Of a stretch of DNA of 64,000 nt, positions 42,477 through 51,534 are shown piece after piece. The DNA is from CAVQGZ01 sp963714455 (GTDB lineage: Bacteria > Actinomycetota > Actinomycetes > Jiangellales > Jiangellaceae): positions 57,067 to 121,066 of the forward strand of contig CAVQON010000003.1 in the NCBI GenBank assembly GCA_963714455.1, given 5' to 3'. How positions within the stretch are numbered: position 1 is the stretch's first letter; each line of letters begins with the position of its first letter. Both the position numbers and the translations under genes were made by a program. The notes beneath the pieces were generated by a model, which saw only the letters and a list, made by a program, of their open reading frames with translations, was not told where the DNA came from and ran no database searches.

Positions 42477-44357
42477 ATGGGCACCCTCAGCCGCCAGCCG
42501 TTGGATGTAGACAGTGTTCTTAAGATTCTCGCGCAGCAAGAATCCCAGCGATGCATGGTCGCTCCCAGCCCCGAGCTCAGCGAGCGGATCAAGAGCGAGG
42601 TCTCGAAGCTGCAGTCGAGCAAGCGAATCCGTGAGCTGGCACCACAGGTGCGCATCGGCCTGCCGCGCCGGCCGGGTCTCAACGACGGTCTGATCATCCC
42701 CGGCAGTCATTTTCCCCTCGGTACCTCCGTCGACCAGGTGCGCAGTGCGGCAGCCGACCGCTCGCCGCTTCACGGCACCCTGCGGGTGATCGTTGTGCTG
42801 GTCGACTTCTCTGACCGAGAGATGGAACAGACCCAGGACCACTTCGACGACCTCTTCTTCTCCACCGGTGTCGTACCCGGCGGGAGCGTGCGCGAGTACT
42901 TCGACGAGGTCACCAACGGTCTGGTCACGTTGACCGGGCAGGTGGTCGGGCCGTACCGGATGCCCCGCACCATGGCTGCCTACGCGAACGGGGCCTCGGG
43001 CACGGGCTCTGCGGCCCCCAACGCACGCACCATGGCTCGAGACGCGGTGCTGGCCGCTGACCCGCACGTCAACTTCGGCCCCTACGACAACGACAGCAAC
43101 GGGTTCGTCGACGCCTTCGTCGTGGTGCACGCCGGGCAGGGCGCAGAGATGACGGGGAGCACGGGGGACATCTGGTCGCACAAGTGGGTGCTCTCGGGCG
43201 GTGCCTACAGCACCGACGGCACCCAGGTGTACGGGTACCTCACGGTGCCGGAGGACTCTCGGATCGGCGTGTGCGCCCACGAGCTGGGCCACCTGCTCTT
43301 CGGCTTCCCCGACCTCTACGACACCGACAACACCTCCGAGGGAGTGGGCAACTGGTGCCTCATGGCGGGCGGCTCGTGGAACGGCGGTGGCGACACGCCG
43401 GCCCACCCGTCCGCCTGGTGCAAGGTCCAGCAGGCCTGGGTCACCGTGGCGAACGTGACGGCCAACGGTCCGATCACCGTTGCGGACGTCAAGGACGCGC
43501 ACCGGGTGTTCCGGCTCTGGAAGGACGGGACGTCCGGGCAGGAGTACTTCTTGCTCGAGAACCGCCAGCGCACCCGGTTCGATGCGGCACTGCCCGGCGA
43601 GGGCCTGCTGATCTGGCACCTGGATGACGCCATCGCCGACAACTCCGACGAGACCCACTACCGGGTGGCGTTGGAGCAGGCGGACGGTCTGGCGCACCTG
43701 GAGAGCTCGGCGAACCGCGGAGATGCCGGCGACACGTTCCCCGGCAGCAGCGACAACCGGGCGTTCACCAACACCTCCACGCCGAGCTCCAAGTCGTACG
43801 GCGGCGTGAGCACCTGCGTCTCGGTCACCGCGATCAGCGACTCCGGGCCCGTGATGACCGCGCAGGTGACGGTGGCGTGCGGCAAGTCCACGCTGAAAGA
43901 TGCCAAGGACGGCAAGGACACCGGCAAGGACCGCAAGGACAAGGACGTCAAGGACCGGGTCAAGGACGTCAAGGAGCTGCGCAAGGAAGCCGGCAAGGAC
44001 GTCGGCGACAAGGCCCTCGTGCGCGACAAGCGTCCGGAGAAGCCGGTGACCGACAAGTCTGTTGCCTACGACAAGAACTGGGACGCGAAGCTGACCGACG
44101 CCAAGTACCCCGACGGCAAGCTCACCGACGGGTGGGACTGGCGCAGCCCCGAGGCGCCGGGTGCCGACGGTGGCCTGGGCGCGCTGCAGGCTCGTCTCGA
44201 GGCGCTGGAGGCTGCCGTCTTCGGCGCGGTCGAGCCGTTCATCGGTGACGACCTGCGACCCGACCTGCGTGACAGCGCGCTCTCCGCCGAGTCCGGGGCC
44301 GGCACCAGCGTGGACCTCACTGACAAGCGTGACTTCGACTCACCCTTCGGGGCTTGA
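42477..44357 (+). CDS. M6-family metalloprotease domain protein with Lys/Asp-rich tail
   Basis: A 626-residue protein. The catalytic zinc site is VCAHELGHLLFGFPDLYD (His268, Glu269, His272) inside a complete M6 (immune-inhibitor-A-like) domain, about residues 90-460. The N-terminus (MGTLSRQPLDVDSVLKIL) has no signal peptide or transmembrane helix, odd for a family that is normally secreted. From about 470 the tail is almost only Lys, Asp, Glu, Arg and small residues in KDxKD-like repeats. It then ends in a conserved-looking coda: GALQARLEALEAAVFGAVEP followed by FIGDDLRPDLRDSALSAESG. The next gene starts seven bases after the stop, then an ATP-grasp gene, suggesting the tail could be a modification substrate. 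Confidence 0.8.
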   Translation: MGTLSRQPLDVDSVLKILAQQESQRCMVAPSPELSERIKSEVSKLQSSKRIRELAPQVRIGLPRRPGLNDGLIIPGSHFPLGTSVDQVRSAAADRSPLHGTLRVIVVLVDFSDREMEQTQDHFDDLFFSTGVVPGGSVREYFDEVTNGLVTLTGQVVGPYRMPRTMAAYANGASGTGSAAPNARTMARDAVLAADPHVNFGPYDNDSNGFVDAFVVVHAGQGAEMTGSTGDIWSHKWVLSGGAYSTDGTQVYGYLTVPEDSRIGVCAHELGHLLFGFPDLYDTDNTSEGVGNWCLMAGGSWNGGGDTPAHPSAWCKVQQAWVTVANVTANGPITVADVKDAHRVFRLWKDGTSGQEYFLLENRQRTRFDAALPGEGLLIWHLDDAIADNSDETHYRVALEQADGLAHLESSANRGDAGDTFPGSSDNRAFTNTSTPSSKSYGGVSTCVSVTAISDSGPVMTAQVTVACGKSTLKDAKDGKDTGKDRKDKDVKDRVKDVKELRKEAGKDVGDKALVRDKRPEKPVTDKSVAYDKNWDAKLTDAKYPDGKLTDGWDWRSPEAPGADGGLGALQARLEALEAAVFGAVEPFIGDDLRPDLRDSALSAESGAGTSVDLTDKRDFDSPFGA

Positions 44358-44364
44358 GGCGGTC

Positions 44365-45198
44365 GTGCTGCTGGTTCTTGCCGAGCCGCACGACCGGCTG
44401 GCTCGCCGGCTGCTGGCCTGCACCACCGGCCGGGTCGAGGCGGTGTGGCTGACGCCTGGCGACCTCGTGCGGGGTCGGTGGGAGCACCGGGTCGGTCGCG
44501 CACGTACCGGTGCCGACTCGCCTGTCGAGGTGCGCTCGCGCGTGCACTGCCGGGGGCGCTGGCACGACCTCACGCAGGTCTGCGCGACGCTGAACCGCGT
44601 TCGGTGGCTGCCGCCGGCCTCAGCGGGGTTCGCGTCCGAGGACGACCGGGAGTATGCGGCCGCCGAACTTCACGCACTGCTGCTGAGCGTGCTGGCCGCG
44701 CTGCCCGGGGTCGTCGTGAACAGGCCGGTGCCGCCCAGCCTGTCAGGCGCCGACCTGACGCCCGCGGGGTGGCTCGCGCTGGCGGCATCGGTAGGGCTGC
44801 CAGGACGCCGGTCGGTGCTCACCACCGACGCTCGCCGCCACCCGCGACCCGGATGGTCGGCACGACGCTGGCCCGGGCTGGACGCCCTGCCGCCCGCCAT
44901 CCCGCCCGGGCCACGCCCCGTCGTGTGGCTCGAGCCCGTCGGTACCGTGCACCGGTGCTGGGTGGTCGGCGATGCCGTCGTGCCTGCCGACGAGGCCGCC
45001 GCCCGGCTCGCCGCCGAGGTTGACGTCGTGCGCCTCGCGCGTGCGGGCGGATGCTCGCTGCTGGAGGTCGGGCTCGCTCTCGACGACGGCGGACGTGTCG
45101 TGCTCGTCGGTGCCGACGCCGTGCCCGACGACGTGCCGGACCACGTGCTCGACGCGCTCGTCCACGCGCTGCTGCGAGGCGCGGCGGTGCCGCGGTGA
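44365..45198 (+). CDS. 277-residue protein of unknown function, partner of an ATP-grasp enzyme
   Basis: GTG 44365, five bases after a GAGG (44356-44359), opens a 277-residue protein: VVLLVLAEPHDRLARRLLAC, then 'LTPGDLVRGRWEHRV', a long middle without known motifs, and a C-terminal GGCSLLEVGLALDDGGRVVL. It is only seven bases after the M6 protein and overlaps the ATP-grasp gene by GTGA, so the three are one transcription unit. Alternating hydrophobic strands suggest an alpha/beta fold. I recognise no domain; it could be a substrate-binding or recognition partner of the ligase. Confidence 0.7.
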   Translation: MLLVLAEPHDRLARRLLACTTGRVEAVWLTPGDLVRGRWEHRVGRARTGADSPVEVRSRVHCRGRWHDLTQVCATLNRVRWLPPASAGFASEDDREYAAAELHALLLSVLAALPGVVVNRPVPPSLSGADLTPAGWLALAASVGLPGRRSVLTTDARRHPRPGWSARRWPGLDALPPAIPPGPRPVVWLEPVGTVHRCWVVGDAVVPADEAAARLAAEVDVVRLARAGGCSLLEVGLALDDGGRVVLVGADAVPDDVPDHVLDALVHALLRGAAVPR

Positions 45199-46109
45199 TC
45201 CTGCTCTGGGGCATCGCTTCCGAGCCGCCGATGCGCCTGGCCGCCGAGGCCGCGGAGCGGGCCGGCGTCGACCACGTCGTCCTCGACCAGCGGACCTCGA
45301 GCGACGACGACCTGATGATCGACCTGGCGCGCGGCTCCGGCACCCTCTCGACGGGCGGCCGTACCGTCGACCTTGCCGCGCTGCGCGGCGTGTACGTGCG
45401 CATCATGGATCCCGCGCGCGTGCCCGGCACCGACTCGACCGGCGACCGCCGAGCACGGTCGTCCGCACTGCACGAGATGCTGCTCACCTGGCTCGACGCG
45501 GCTCCCGCCCACGTTCGGGTGGCCAACCCGACACCGCCGATGGCCACCAACGGCTCCAAGCCCTACCAGGCACAGCTCATCGCCCAGGTGGGGTTCGACG
45601 TGCCCGAGACGCTGGTCACCGACGACGCCCAGGCGCTGGCCACGTTCGAGGACGAGTGCGGTCCGGTGGTGTTCAAGAGCATCAGCGCCGTCCGTTCCAT
45701 CGTCTCGCCGCTCGACCCGCCGGCGCGAGCGCGGCTGGGCCGCCTTCGCTGGCTGCCCGTCCAGTTCCAGCATCGTGAGCGCGGCGACGACGTGCGCGTG
45801 CACGTTGTGGGCGACACGGTTCTGGCGGCGCGAGCGCGTACCGATGCCGTCGACTACCGCTACGCGTCACGGGACGGGCTCGAGGTGCGGCTCGAACCGA
45901 TCGACCTGCCCGACCGCGTCGCACGCCGGTGCGTCGTGCTGTCCGAGCGGCTGGGTCTGCCGTTCTGCGGGATCGACCTGATGGCGCGCCCGGACGGGTC
46001 GTGGGTGTGCTTCGAGGTCAACCCGTCCCCGGGCTACTCCTGGTACGAGCAGGCTGCCGACCTGCCCATCGCCGACACCCTGGTGTCATGGCTGGCCCAT
46101 CGGCGGTGA
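45195..46109 (+). CDS. ATP-grasp ligase, RimK-like
   Basis: A 304-residue ATP-grasp protein: an N-terminal strand segment (VILLWGIASEPPMRLAAEAA), the substrate-loop ATNGSKPYQAQLI, the ATP-binding strands GPVVFKSISAVRSIV, and the metal-binding VCFEVNPSPGYSWYE at the C-terminus. ATP-grasp enzymes of this size ligate a carboxylate to an amine or hydroxyl; relatives crosslink side chains in graspetide RiPPs or add Glu to ribosomal protein S6. GTG 45195 overlaps the previous stop, so the pair is cotranslated. The likely substrate is the Lys/Asp-rich tail of the M6 protein or a peptide not yet recognised. Confidence 0.85.
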   Translation: MILLWGIASEPPMRLAAEAAERAGVDHVVLDQRTSSDDDLMIDLARGSGTLSTGGRTVDLAALRGVYVRIMDPARVPGTDSTGDRRARSSALHEMLLTWLDAAPAHVRVANPTPPMATNGSKPYQAQLIAQVGFDVPETLVTDDAQALATFEDECGPVVFKSISAVRSIVSPLDPPARARLGRLRWLPVQFQHRERGDDVRVHVVGDTVLAARARTDAVDYRYASRDGLEVRLEPIDLPDRVARRCVVLSERLGLPFCGIDLMARPDGSWVCFEVNPSPGYSWYEQAADLPIADTLVSWLAHRR

Positions 46110-46128
46110 GCGGGTCCACAATCGAGGA

Positions 46129-46434
46129 ATGGTGCAGGCGATCGAGAACTGGGCATCGGTGACCGGGGCCGTCCGCGACGTCGTGCCCAGCGACAGGGGA
46201 CCGGACTGGCGCACACTCCTCCTCGACGTCGACCCGGCGGAGGTCGACGACGTCGACGGCTGGCCCAACCTGGTACGCGGGCAGGTGGATGAGGACCACC
46301 GCCTGGCGGTCATGGTCCGCGCAGCGCAGCTGGACGAGAGCATCGTCGCGCCCGGGCAGTACGTCAGATGCCGAGCGCGGCTGGCTGCTCCGGGTCAGGT
46401 GATCGCCCACCCGGACGGTCTGGGACCGGCCTGA
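46129..46434 (+). CDS. small hypothetical protein
   Basis: A 101-residue acidic frame (MVQAIENWASVTGAVRDVVP...) with alternating strands, such as WRTLLLDVDPAEVDDVDGW and 'GQYVRCRARLAAPGQVIAHP'. Composition suggests a small beta-barrel protein. It starts 19 bases after the ATP-grasp gene and could be its fourth operon member. No family recognised. A close GAGGA precedes the ATG. Confidence 0.5.
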   Translation: MVQAIENWASVTGAVRDVVPSDRGPDWRTLLLDVDPAEVDDVDGWPNLVRGQVDEDHRLAVMVRAAQLDESIVAPGQYVRCRARLAAPGQVIAHPDGLGPA

Positions 46435-46478
46435 CGGGCCGTTGGCCAGAGCCGGCGTGGCACGAGCACAGGCCGGCA

Positions 46479-46898
46479 TCAGGTGCGTGCGTCCGCGGTC
46501 TCCTTGCGGTTGGCCTTCTGGATGGCCTCGACCAGCTGCCCCTTCGACATCGTCGAGCGGCCCTCGATGTCGAGCCGTCTCGCGATCGAGTACAGGTGCT
46601 TCTTGCTCGCGTCGGCGTCCACACCGCCCGCAGTCGGCCGGTCGGTGTTCTTGCCGCCGTCGGCCTGAGCATCCGACGGGCCCTTCGTCGGCTTCTTCTC
46701 CCAGCGCTTGCCTACCTTCTCGTGCGTGTGCTTGAGCGCGGCGTAGGCGGTACGCATGGCCTGCTCGCCCTCGCCGTACTGGTCGACAGCGGAGTCGTGT
46801 GCCTTGGCGAACGTGCGTCGGGCCTTCTTGCCGGAGCGGGCGACGGTGCTGGGCAGCTCGCTCTTCTTCGGCTTCCCCTTGCTGGTGAGCATGGGCAT
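46479..46898 (-). CDS. ChaB and Rho N-terminal domain protein
   Basis: A 139-residue basic protein: an N-terminal ChaB domain (ELPSTVARSGKKARRTFAKA, then HDSAVDQYGEGEQAMRTAYA and 'ALKHTHEKVGKRWEKK') and a C-terminal Rho_N domain (KKHLYSIARRLDIEGRSTMS). ChaB was named for cation transport regulation; the Rho_N part binds nucleic acid. ATG 46898 follows GGGAGGAAG by about six bases; the longer frame from 46943 is less likely. Confidence 0.85.
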   Translation of the reverse strand: MPMLTSKGKPKKSELPSTVARSGKKARRTFAKAHDSAVDQYGEGEQAMRTAYAALKHTHEKVGKRWEKKPTKGPSDAQADGGKNTDRPTAGGVDADASKKHLYSIARRLDIEGRSTMSKGQLVEAIQKANRKETADART

Positions 46899-47002
46899 GG
46901 CGGCGGCTTCCTCCCTGGTCGATGACGGCTGCGCGGTGGTCACCGAGCCCTACCCACCTCGGTCGACCTCATGCAGCACCGCGCGTCACCGAGTCAACGG
47001 TT

Positions 47003-47032
47003 CTGGACGTCGAGGGCCGAAGTGCCTATTGT
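47003..47032 (+). promoter_or_regulatory. possible promoter of the glycosyltransferase-sigma fusion
   Basis: CTGGAC (47003-47008) and TATTGT (47027-47032) are 18 bases apart, with a start point predicted near 47039 and a 60-base leader before GTG 47099. The match is moderate and no GTTT...GGGTAT stress-sigma promoter was found. It lies between divergent genes, so it is the only good candidate. Confidence 0.35.
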
Positions 47033-47098
47033 CTTCTCAAGACCCGCTTGAGCACACAGGTGGCGTCGCTCATCTACTCAGTCCTGAGCGAGGCACCT

Positions 47099-49042
47099 GT
47101 GAACGTTCATCTGCTGTCCCGCCCGCGTGACTCTCGCGCCTGGATGCCGGCCGGCGCCATCGCTGCCCTGGCCGACGGGCTCACCAACGGCGGAGTCGAG
47201 GTGTGCACCGACGTGTGCGCTGCGGCGCGCCCTGGCCGTCGGCCCAAGGCTGCCCACTCGCGTCCGCACCCGACCCCGCACTGGTTCCGCTACGCCGTGG
47301 ACGTGTGCGCGACCGATCTGCGCCGTACCTGGACCCACGACCGTCCCGAGGTCGTGCACGCCTTCGGGCACGTCGCCGCCGCAGCGGCGCTTCGCGTCAG
47401 CGACGGGACGGTGCCCGTCGTCGCGACGTTCAGTGAGGACGGGCCGCCGGCGGCGTACGAGCGCTGGCTGGCGGGGCGGGTCGACGGTCTGATCGTCGCG
47501 TCGACGGCTGAGCGGGAGCGTTGGCAGCGGGCCGGGGTGCCCTGGGGGCGAGTCCGAGTCGTGCCCCCACCTGTCGTAGTGACCGATCCCCACGCCCATG
47601 CCCCCGGCACCGGGGAGGTCGTCGTCACCGACGCGACCGGCAGCGAGCTGGAGACCATCGTCGACTCCATGCCCTTCTGGGCACCGGCAAGGCTGGTGGT
47701 ACTCGGGGCTGTGCCGGCGGCCCGCCTGGCGTCGGTGTCGCAGGCTGCCGAGCACCTCGGTGTGCTCGACCGCATCGAGCTTCGACCGGGGTTGTCGGCG
47801 GCTCAGCGCGATGCGCTGTTGGCCGAAGCCGACGTCGTCGTCGCCGCCAGCACAGCGCGCAGCGGTGCGCTGGTGACCGTGGCCGCCGCGCACGGCGTCG
47901 CGTCGGTCGCTGTGGATCGTGACGCGCACCGTGACCTCGTCGTCAGCAGAGCCACCGGGCTTCTCGTCGCGGCGGACGCCGGGCCGGTGGCGATAGGTGA
48001 GGCCGTGCGCCGGGTCGTACGTGACCCGTTGGTGGCCCGGGGGTACGGCTCGGCTGCCCTGGTGCGCACCGCCGCGATCCAGCACCCGGACGTGGTGGCC
48101 CAGCGGGTCGAGTCGACCTACGCCGACGCTGTCGGCCACCACCGGTCCGGCGCCCATCGAGCCGGGCGCACGCGCACGCCGTCCTCGCCCTGCGATGCCG
48201 CCGACGAGAGCGCGGGCCATACTGCGGCAGGGCGAACGGCGCAGGCCGAACACGCGACGGGAGCCGCACACGCGACGGGACACGAACCAGACGGTCGTGA
48301 GCAACGCGACCTGCTGGCCACCGAGTACCTGCCGCTCGCCCGCCAGCTCGCCGGTCGCTACGCCGGTCGCGGGCAGCCCCTGGAAGACCTCGTCCAGGTG
48401 GCGAGCCTCGGGCTGGTCAAGGCCGCCGACCGCTTCGACCCGCAGCGTGGAACGGCCTTCGCCGCCTACGCGTCGCCGACCATCCTCGGCGAGCTGCGCC
48501 GGTACTTCCGCGACCACGCCTGGTCGGTCCGGGTGCCGCGCAGCATGCAAGAGACCTCGCTGGAGGTCGAGACCGCCACGCAGAGCCTCGCCCAGACCGG
48601 GGGTGAGACCCCGAGCGCCGAGTCGGTCGGGCACGAGGTCGGTCTGAGCGACCACGAGGTGCGTCGCGCCTGGCAGACCCGCGCGGAGGCGCTCGGGCAC
48701 GCGTCCCTCGACCTGCCCGTCGGGGACGACCACGACCAGACGCTTGCCGACCTGATCGGCACCGACGACGACCGGCTCGACGACGTCGAGGCGCAGCTGG
48801 CCGTCCGGGAGGCGCTGAGCCGGCTTCCGGAGCAGGAACGAGAGATCATCACCCTGCGCTTCTTCGGCGAGCGCACCCAGCAGTCCATCGCCGAGCAGCT
48901 CGGTGTCTCCCAGGTACACGTGTCGCGGACGCTGACGCGCACCCTTGCCGCCATCCGCGACCACGTCATGAACGATGCGCCGCTGCCCGAGTCGTGGGCG
49001 CCGGCGCCGGAGCGGGTACCCGCCGGGGCCATGCCTGCCTGA
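47099..49042 (+). CDS. glycosyltransferase-like domain fused to a SigB/SigF-type sigma factor
   Basis: A 647-residue fusion. Residues 1-345 look like a GT-B, GT4-type glycosyltransferase: the N-terminal half (VNVHLLSRPRDSRAWMPAGA) and the nucleotide-sugar half with DRIELRPGLSAAQRDALLAE and an ADVVVAAST region. A Thr/Ala/Gly-rich linker (about 345-398) leads to a sigma-70 factor of the SigB/SigF/SigG kind: region 2 (LARQLAGRYAGRGQPLEDLV, DRFDPQRGTAFAAYASPTIL), region 3 (VRVPRSMQETSLEVETATQS) and region 4 (LPEQEREIITLRFFGERTQQ, SIAEQLGVSQVHVSRTL). GTG 47099 has GAGCGAGG upstream. There is no internal in-frame ATG or GTG before the sigma part, so the fusion seems real. Confidence 0.85.
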   Translation: MNVHLLSRPRDSRAWMPAGAIAALADGLTNGGVEVCTDVCAAARPGRRPKAAHSRPHPTPHWFRYAVDVCATDLRRTWTHDRPEVVHAFGHVAAAAALRVSDGTVPVVATFSEDGPPAAYERWLAGRVDGLIVASTAERERWQRAGVPWGRVRVVPPPVVVTDPHAHAPGTGEVVVTDATGSELETIVDSMPFWAPARLVVLGAVPAARLASVSQAAEHLGVLDRIELRPGLSAAQRDALLAEADVVVAASTARSGALVTVAAAHGVASVAVDRDAHRDLVVSRATGLLVAADAGPVAIGEAVRRVVRDPLVARGYGSAALVRTAAIQHPDVVAQRVESTYADAVGHHRSGAHRAGRTRTPSSPCDAADESAGHTAAGRTAQAEHATGAAHATGHEPDGREQRDLLATEYLPLARQLAGRYAGRGQPLEDLVQVASLGLVKAADRFDPQRGTAFAAYASPTILGELRRYFRDHAWSVRVPRSMQETSLEVETATQSLAQTGGETPSAESVGHEVGLSDHEVRRAWQTRAEALGHASLDLPVGDDHDQTLADLIGTDDDRLDDVEAQLAVREALSRLPEQEREIITLRFFGERTQQSIAEQLGVSQVHVSRTLTRTLAAIRDHVMNDAPLPESWAPAPERVPAGAMPA

Positions 49043-49075
49043 GGGTGCGACCGAGGTGTCGTCGGCGGCGAGTCG

Positions 49076-49330
49076 TCAGCGGTAGGCGCCCGGCTGGAAC
49101 ACCTCGCGCGTCGGGTGGCGGGCGAGGTACTCCACCTCGAGCTCGCCGGTGCGCGCCATGTGCGTGACGAACGCCTGGTGCGAGCTGTGCCGAAGCGCGT
49201 TGAGCCGCGTGCGGTGCAGGTTGGTCAGGTAGCGCAGCAACGTGGCATCGTCCAAGTCGCGCGCGTCGATGCCGAGGTCGCCAGTTCGCAGGCGGCCGGC
49301 GGTCATGTTGCTCTGGTGTCTGGTGCTCAC
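49076..49330 (-). CDS. DUF6158 family small protein
   Basis: An 84-residue protein of the DUF6158 kind: VSTRHQSNMTAGRLRTGDLG, then IDARDLDDATLLRYLTNLHR, and a C-terminal ARTGELEVEYLARHPTREVF. It is common in actinobacteria near stress sigma factors and without an assigned function. GTG 49330 follows GAAGGG. It is convergent with the sigma fusion gene, ending 33 bases after it. Confidence 0.75.
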   Translation of the reverse strand: MSTRHQSNMTAGRLRTGDLGIDARDLDDATLLRYLTNLHRTRLNALRHSSHQAFVTHMARTGELEVEYLARHPTREVFQPGAYR

Positions 49331-49483
49331 GGTGGGGCCCTTCGGTGACGACGCCGTCCCCACCCCGTACCCGGACGGTGAGCATCCATACCGGCCGAGC
49401 CGCGGCTCTGCGCACACCACATCGGGCGTCAGAGGGCGTCCGACTCTGGCGCGCCAGTACTCGGGACTGGTACGACACCCCAT

Positions 49484-51496
49484 GTGCAACCGGTGGCGGC
49501 AGAGGTGACACAGGGGCTGGGTGAGCTTCTGCCCACCGCTCTTCTGGAGATGTCGATCCTGCTCGGCGCCGCGGTGCTGGTCGGCCTGTTCGCCCAGAAG
49601 ATCCGGCTGCCGCTCACCGTCGTGCTGGCCGTGGCCGGGATGCTCGCCACGACCCTCGGCCTCGACCTCGCCCTGATCGAGGTGCTCGACGGGGAGGGCT
49701 TCAAGGAGCTGCTGGTCAACCTGTTCCTGCCGATCCTCGTGTTCGAGGCGGCGGTAAGCCTGTCGACCCGTGAGTTCATGCGCAACCTCGCCGCCATCAC
49801 GGCGCTGGCCACGATCGCCCTGCTGATCTCGGCGGCTCTTGTCGGTTCCAGCCTCGTGGCCGCGCTGGCTATCCCGGTCGCCGCCGCGCTGCTGTTCGGG
49901 GCGCTCATCTCGGCCACCGACCCGGTGGCGGTGGTCGCGGTCTTCCGCGACCTGGGCGTGTCGCGGCGGCTGCTCACCCTGGTCGAGGGGGAGAGCCTGC
50001 TCAACGACGGCGTGGCCATCGTGCTGTACAGCGTCCTGCTGACGGTGGCGCTGGGGACGGCCCCGTTCGGTCTCGGCCCGGCAGTTGGCGAGTTCGTGGT
50101 GGTCGCGGCGGGCGGCCTCGTCGTGGGGTGCCTCGTCGGCGGCGCCGCGCTGATGCTGCTCCCGCTGCTGTCTCGTCTTCCGGCTGCCGCGCTGTCGGTC
50201 GCCGTCGCGTTCGGGTCGTTCGTTCTCGCCGAGGCTGTCGTCGGGGTGTCCGGTGTGATGGCCACCGTCGCGGCCGGCATCCTCATCGGAGGCATGCTGG
50301 AGAGCCGCGCCGACAAGCGGGTGCGCGACCTGCTGCACGAGCTGTGGGAGTCGCTCGGTTTCATCGCCAACGCGCTGCTGTTCCTCTTCATCGGGCTCGC
50401 CCTCGACGTCGACCTGATCACCGACAACCTGGGCGCCATCGCGATCGCCGTGGTAGCCGTGCTGGTCTCGCGTCCGCTGGCGGTCGTCCCGGTGGTGGCT
50501 GTGCTGCACCGCATGTCGCACATCCCGCGGGTGGGGCACCGAAGCACGGCGGTCGTGGTCTGGGGCGGCCTACGCGGCGGGGTCGCGCTCGCCCTGGCGC
50601 TCGCGCTGCCCGAAGAGCTCGCCCAGCGCGACCTGTTCATCGCCATGACCGCGGGCGTCGTCCTCACGACGTTGCTCCTCAATGCCACGACGTTGCCGTT
50701 CTTGCTGCACTTCTTGCACCTGGACGAACCGAGACGTTCCGACGAGCACCTCAGTGCGCTTGCCCGGCTGCTGGCCGTCAAGGCCGCCCGCGACCGGCTC
50801 AGCGAGCTCGACCTGCACGACGACCTGATCGACGCGCACCTCGACGTCGCCGAGGTGGATGCCCAGGAGCAGCTCGCCGTGGCCGACCTCGGCGCCGACG
50901 AGCAGGTCGAGGTGCTGGTGATGCGCGGCCTGCACATCCAGCGCGAGACCTACCAGGGCCTGGCGGACGCCGGCCTGCTGGCCCCGATCGCCACCCGCAC
51001 GCTGATGTTCGAGATCGACGAGGAGATCGACGAGGCGCACCGCGGGGAGCTCAAGGTGGACGCGGCCCGCCGTGCCAACCTGCCCTGGTACGCCCGCGCC
51101 CACCGGCGGGTGCTGACGATGTTGCCCGAGCCGCTGGGGGAGGACATGCGCAGCGTCCGCTACGTCGAGCTCAGCGCCCGCCAGCTGGCGGCTCGGCGCG
51201 CCGCCGAAGAGCTGGCGCGCTTCGGTGACCTGCCCGGCATGCACGGCGAGGTGGTCGACCGGGCGCGCACCGTGTTCCAGCACTGGGAGCAGGCCGCCCG
51301 GGTCGGGCTGACCGACATGGAGATGCGGGCCGGGGTCGACGTGCGGGTGATGCACCGCCAGCAGGCCCGGGCCCTCACCAAGATCGCAGCCGTCGGCGCG
51401 CTGCACCAGCTCTCCGACGTCGGGATCGTCTCGGCCGCGGTGGCCGAGCGGGCGGCCCGGCGCGTGGAGGAAGAGATCGACTCCGCCGGACGGTAG
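49484..51496 (+). CDS. sodium/proton antiporter, CPA1 (NhaP) family
   Basis: A 670-residue protein. The first 430 residues form 12-13 helices with the CPA1 motifs ISATDPVAVVAVFRDLGVS and LVEGESLLNDGVAIVLYSVL (ND pair); the last 240 residues are a soluble cytoplasmic domain, mostly helical. It exchanges Na+ (or K+) for H+ and sets cytoplasmic pH. The first GTG 49484 is used; GTG 49505 is an alternative start with GGCAGAG upstream. Confidence 0.9.
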   Translation: MQPVAAEVTQGLGELLPTALLEMSILLGAAVLVGLFAQKIRLPLTVVLAVAGMLATTLGLDLALIEVLDGEGFKELLVNLFLPILVFEAAVSLSTREFMRNLAAITALATIALLISAALVGSSLVAALAIPVAAALLFGALISATDPVAVVAVFRDLGVSRRLLTLVEGESLLNDGVAIVLYSVLLTVALGTAPFGLGPAVGEFVVVAAGGLVVGCLVGGAALMLLPLLSRLPAAALSVAVAFGSFVLAEAVVGVSGVMATVAAGILIGGMLESRADKRVRDLLHELWESLGFIANALLFLFIGLALDVDLITDNLGAIAIAVVAVLVSRPLAVVPVVAVLHRMSHIPRVGHRSTAVVVWGGLRGGVALALALALPEELAQRDLFIAMTAGVVLTTLLLNATTLPFLLHFLHLDEPRRSDEHLSALARLLAVKAARDRLSELDLHDDLIDAHLDVAEVDAQEQLAVADLGADEQVEVLVMRGLHIQRETYQGLADAGLLAPIATRTLMFEIDEEIDEAHRGELKVDAARRANLPWYARAHRRVLTMLPEPLGEDMRSVRYVELSARQLAARRAAEELARFGDLPGMHGEVVDRARTVFQHWEQAARVGLTDMEMRAGVDVRVMHRQQARALTKIAAVGALHQLSDVGIVSAAVAERAARRVEEEIDSAGR

Positions 51497-51534
51497 GTGG
51501 CCGGGTCGACGGCCCAGCGGCTACCGTCGTTCCC

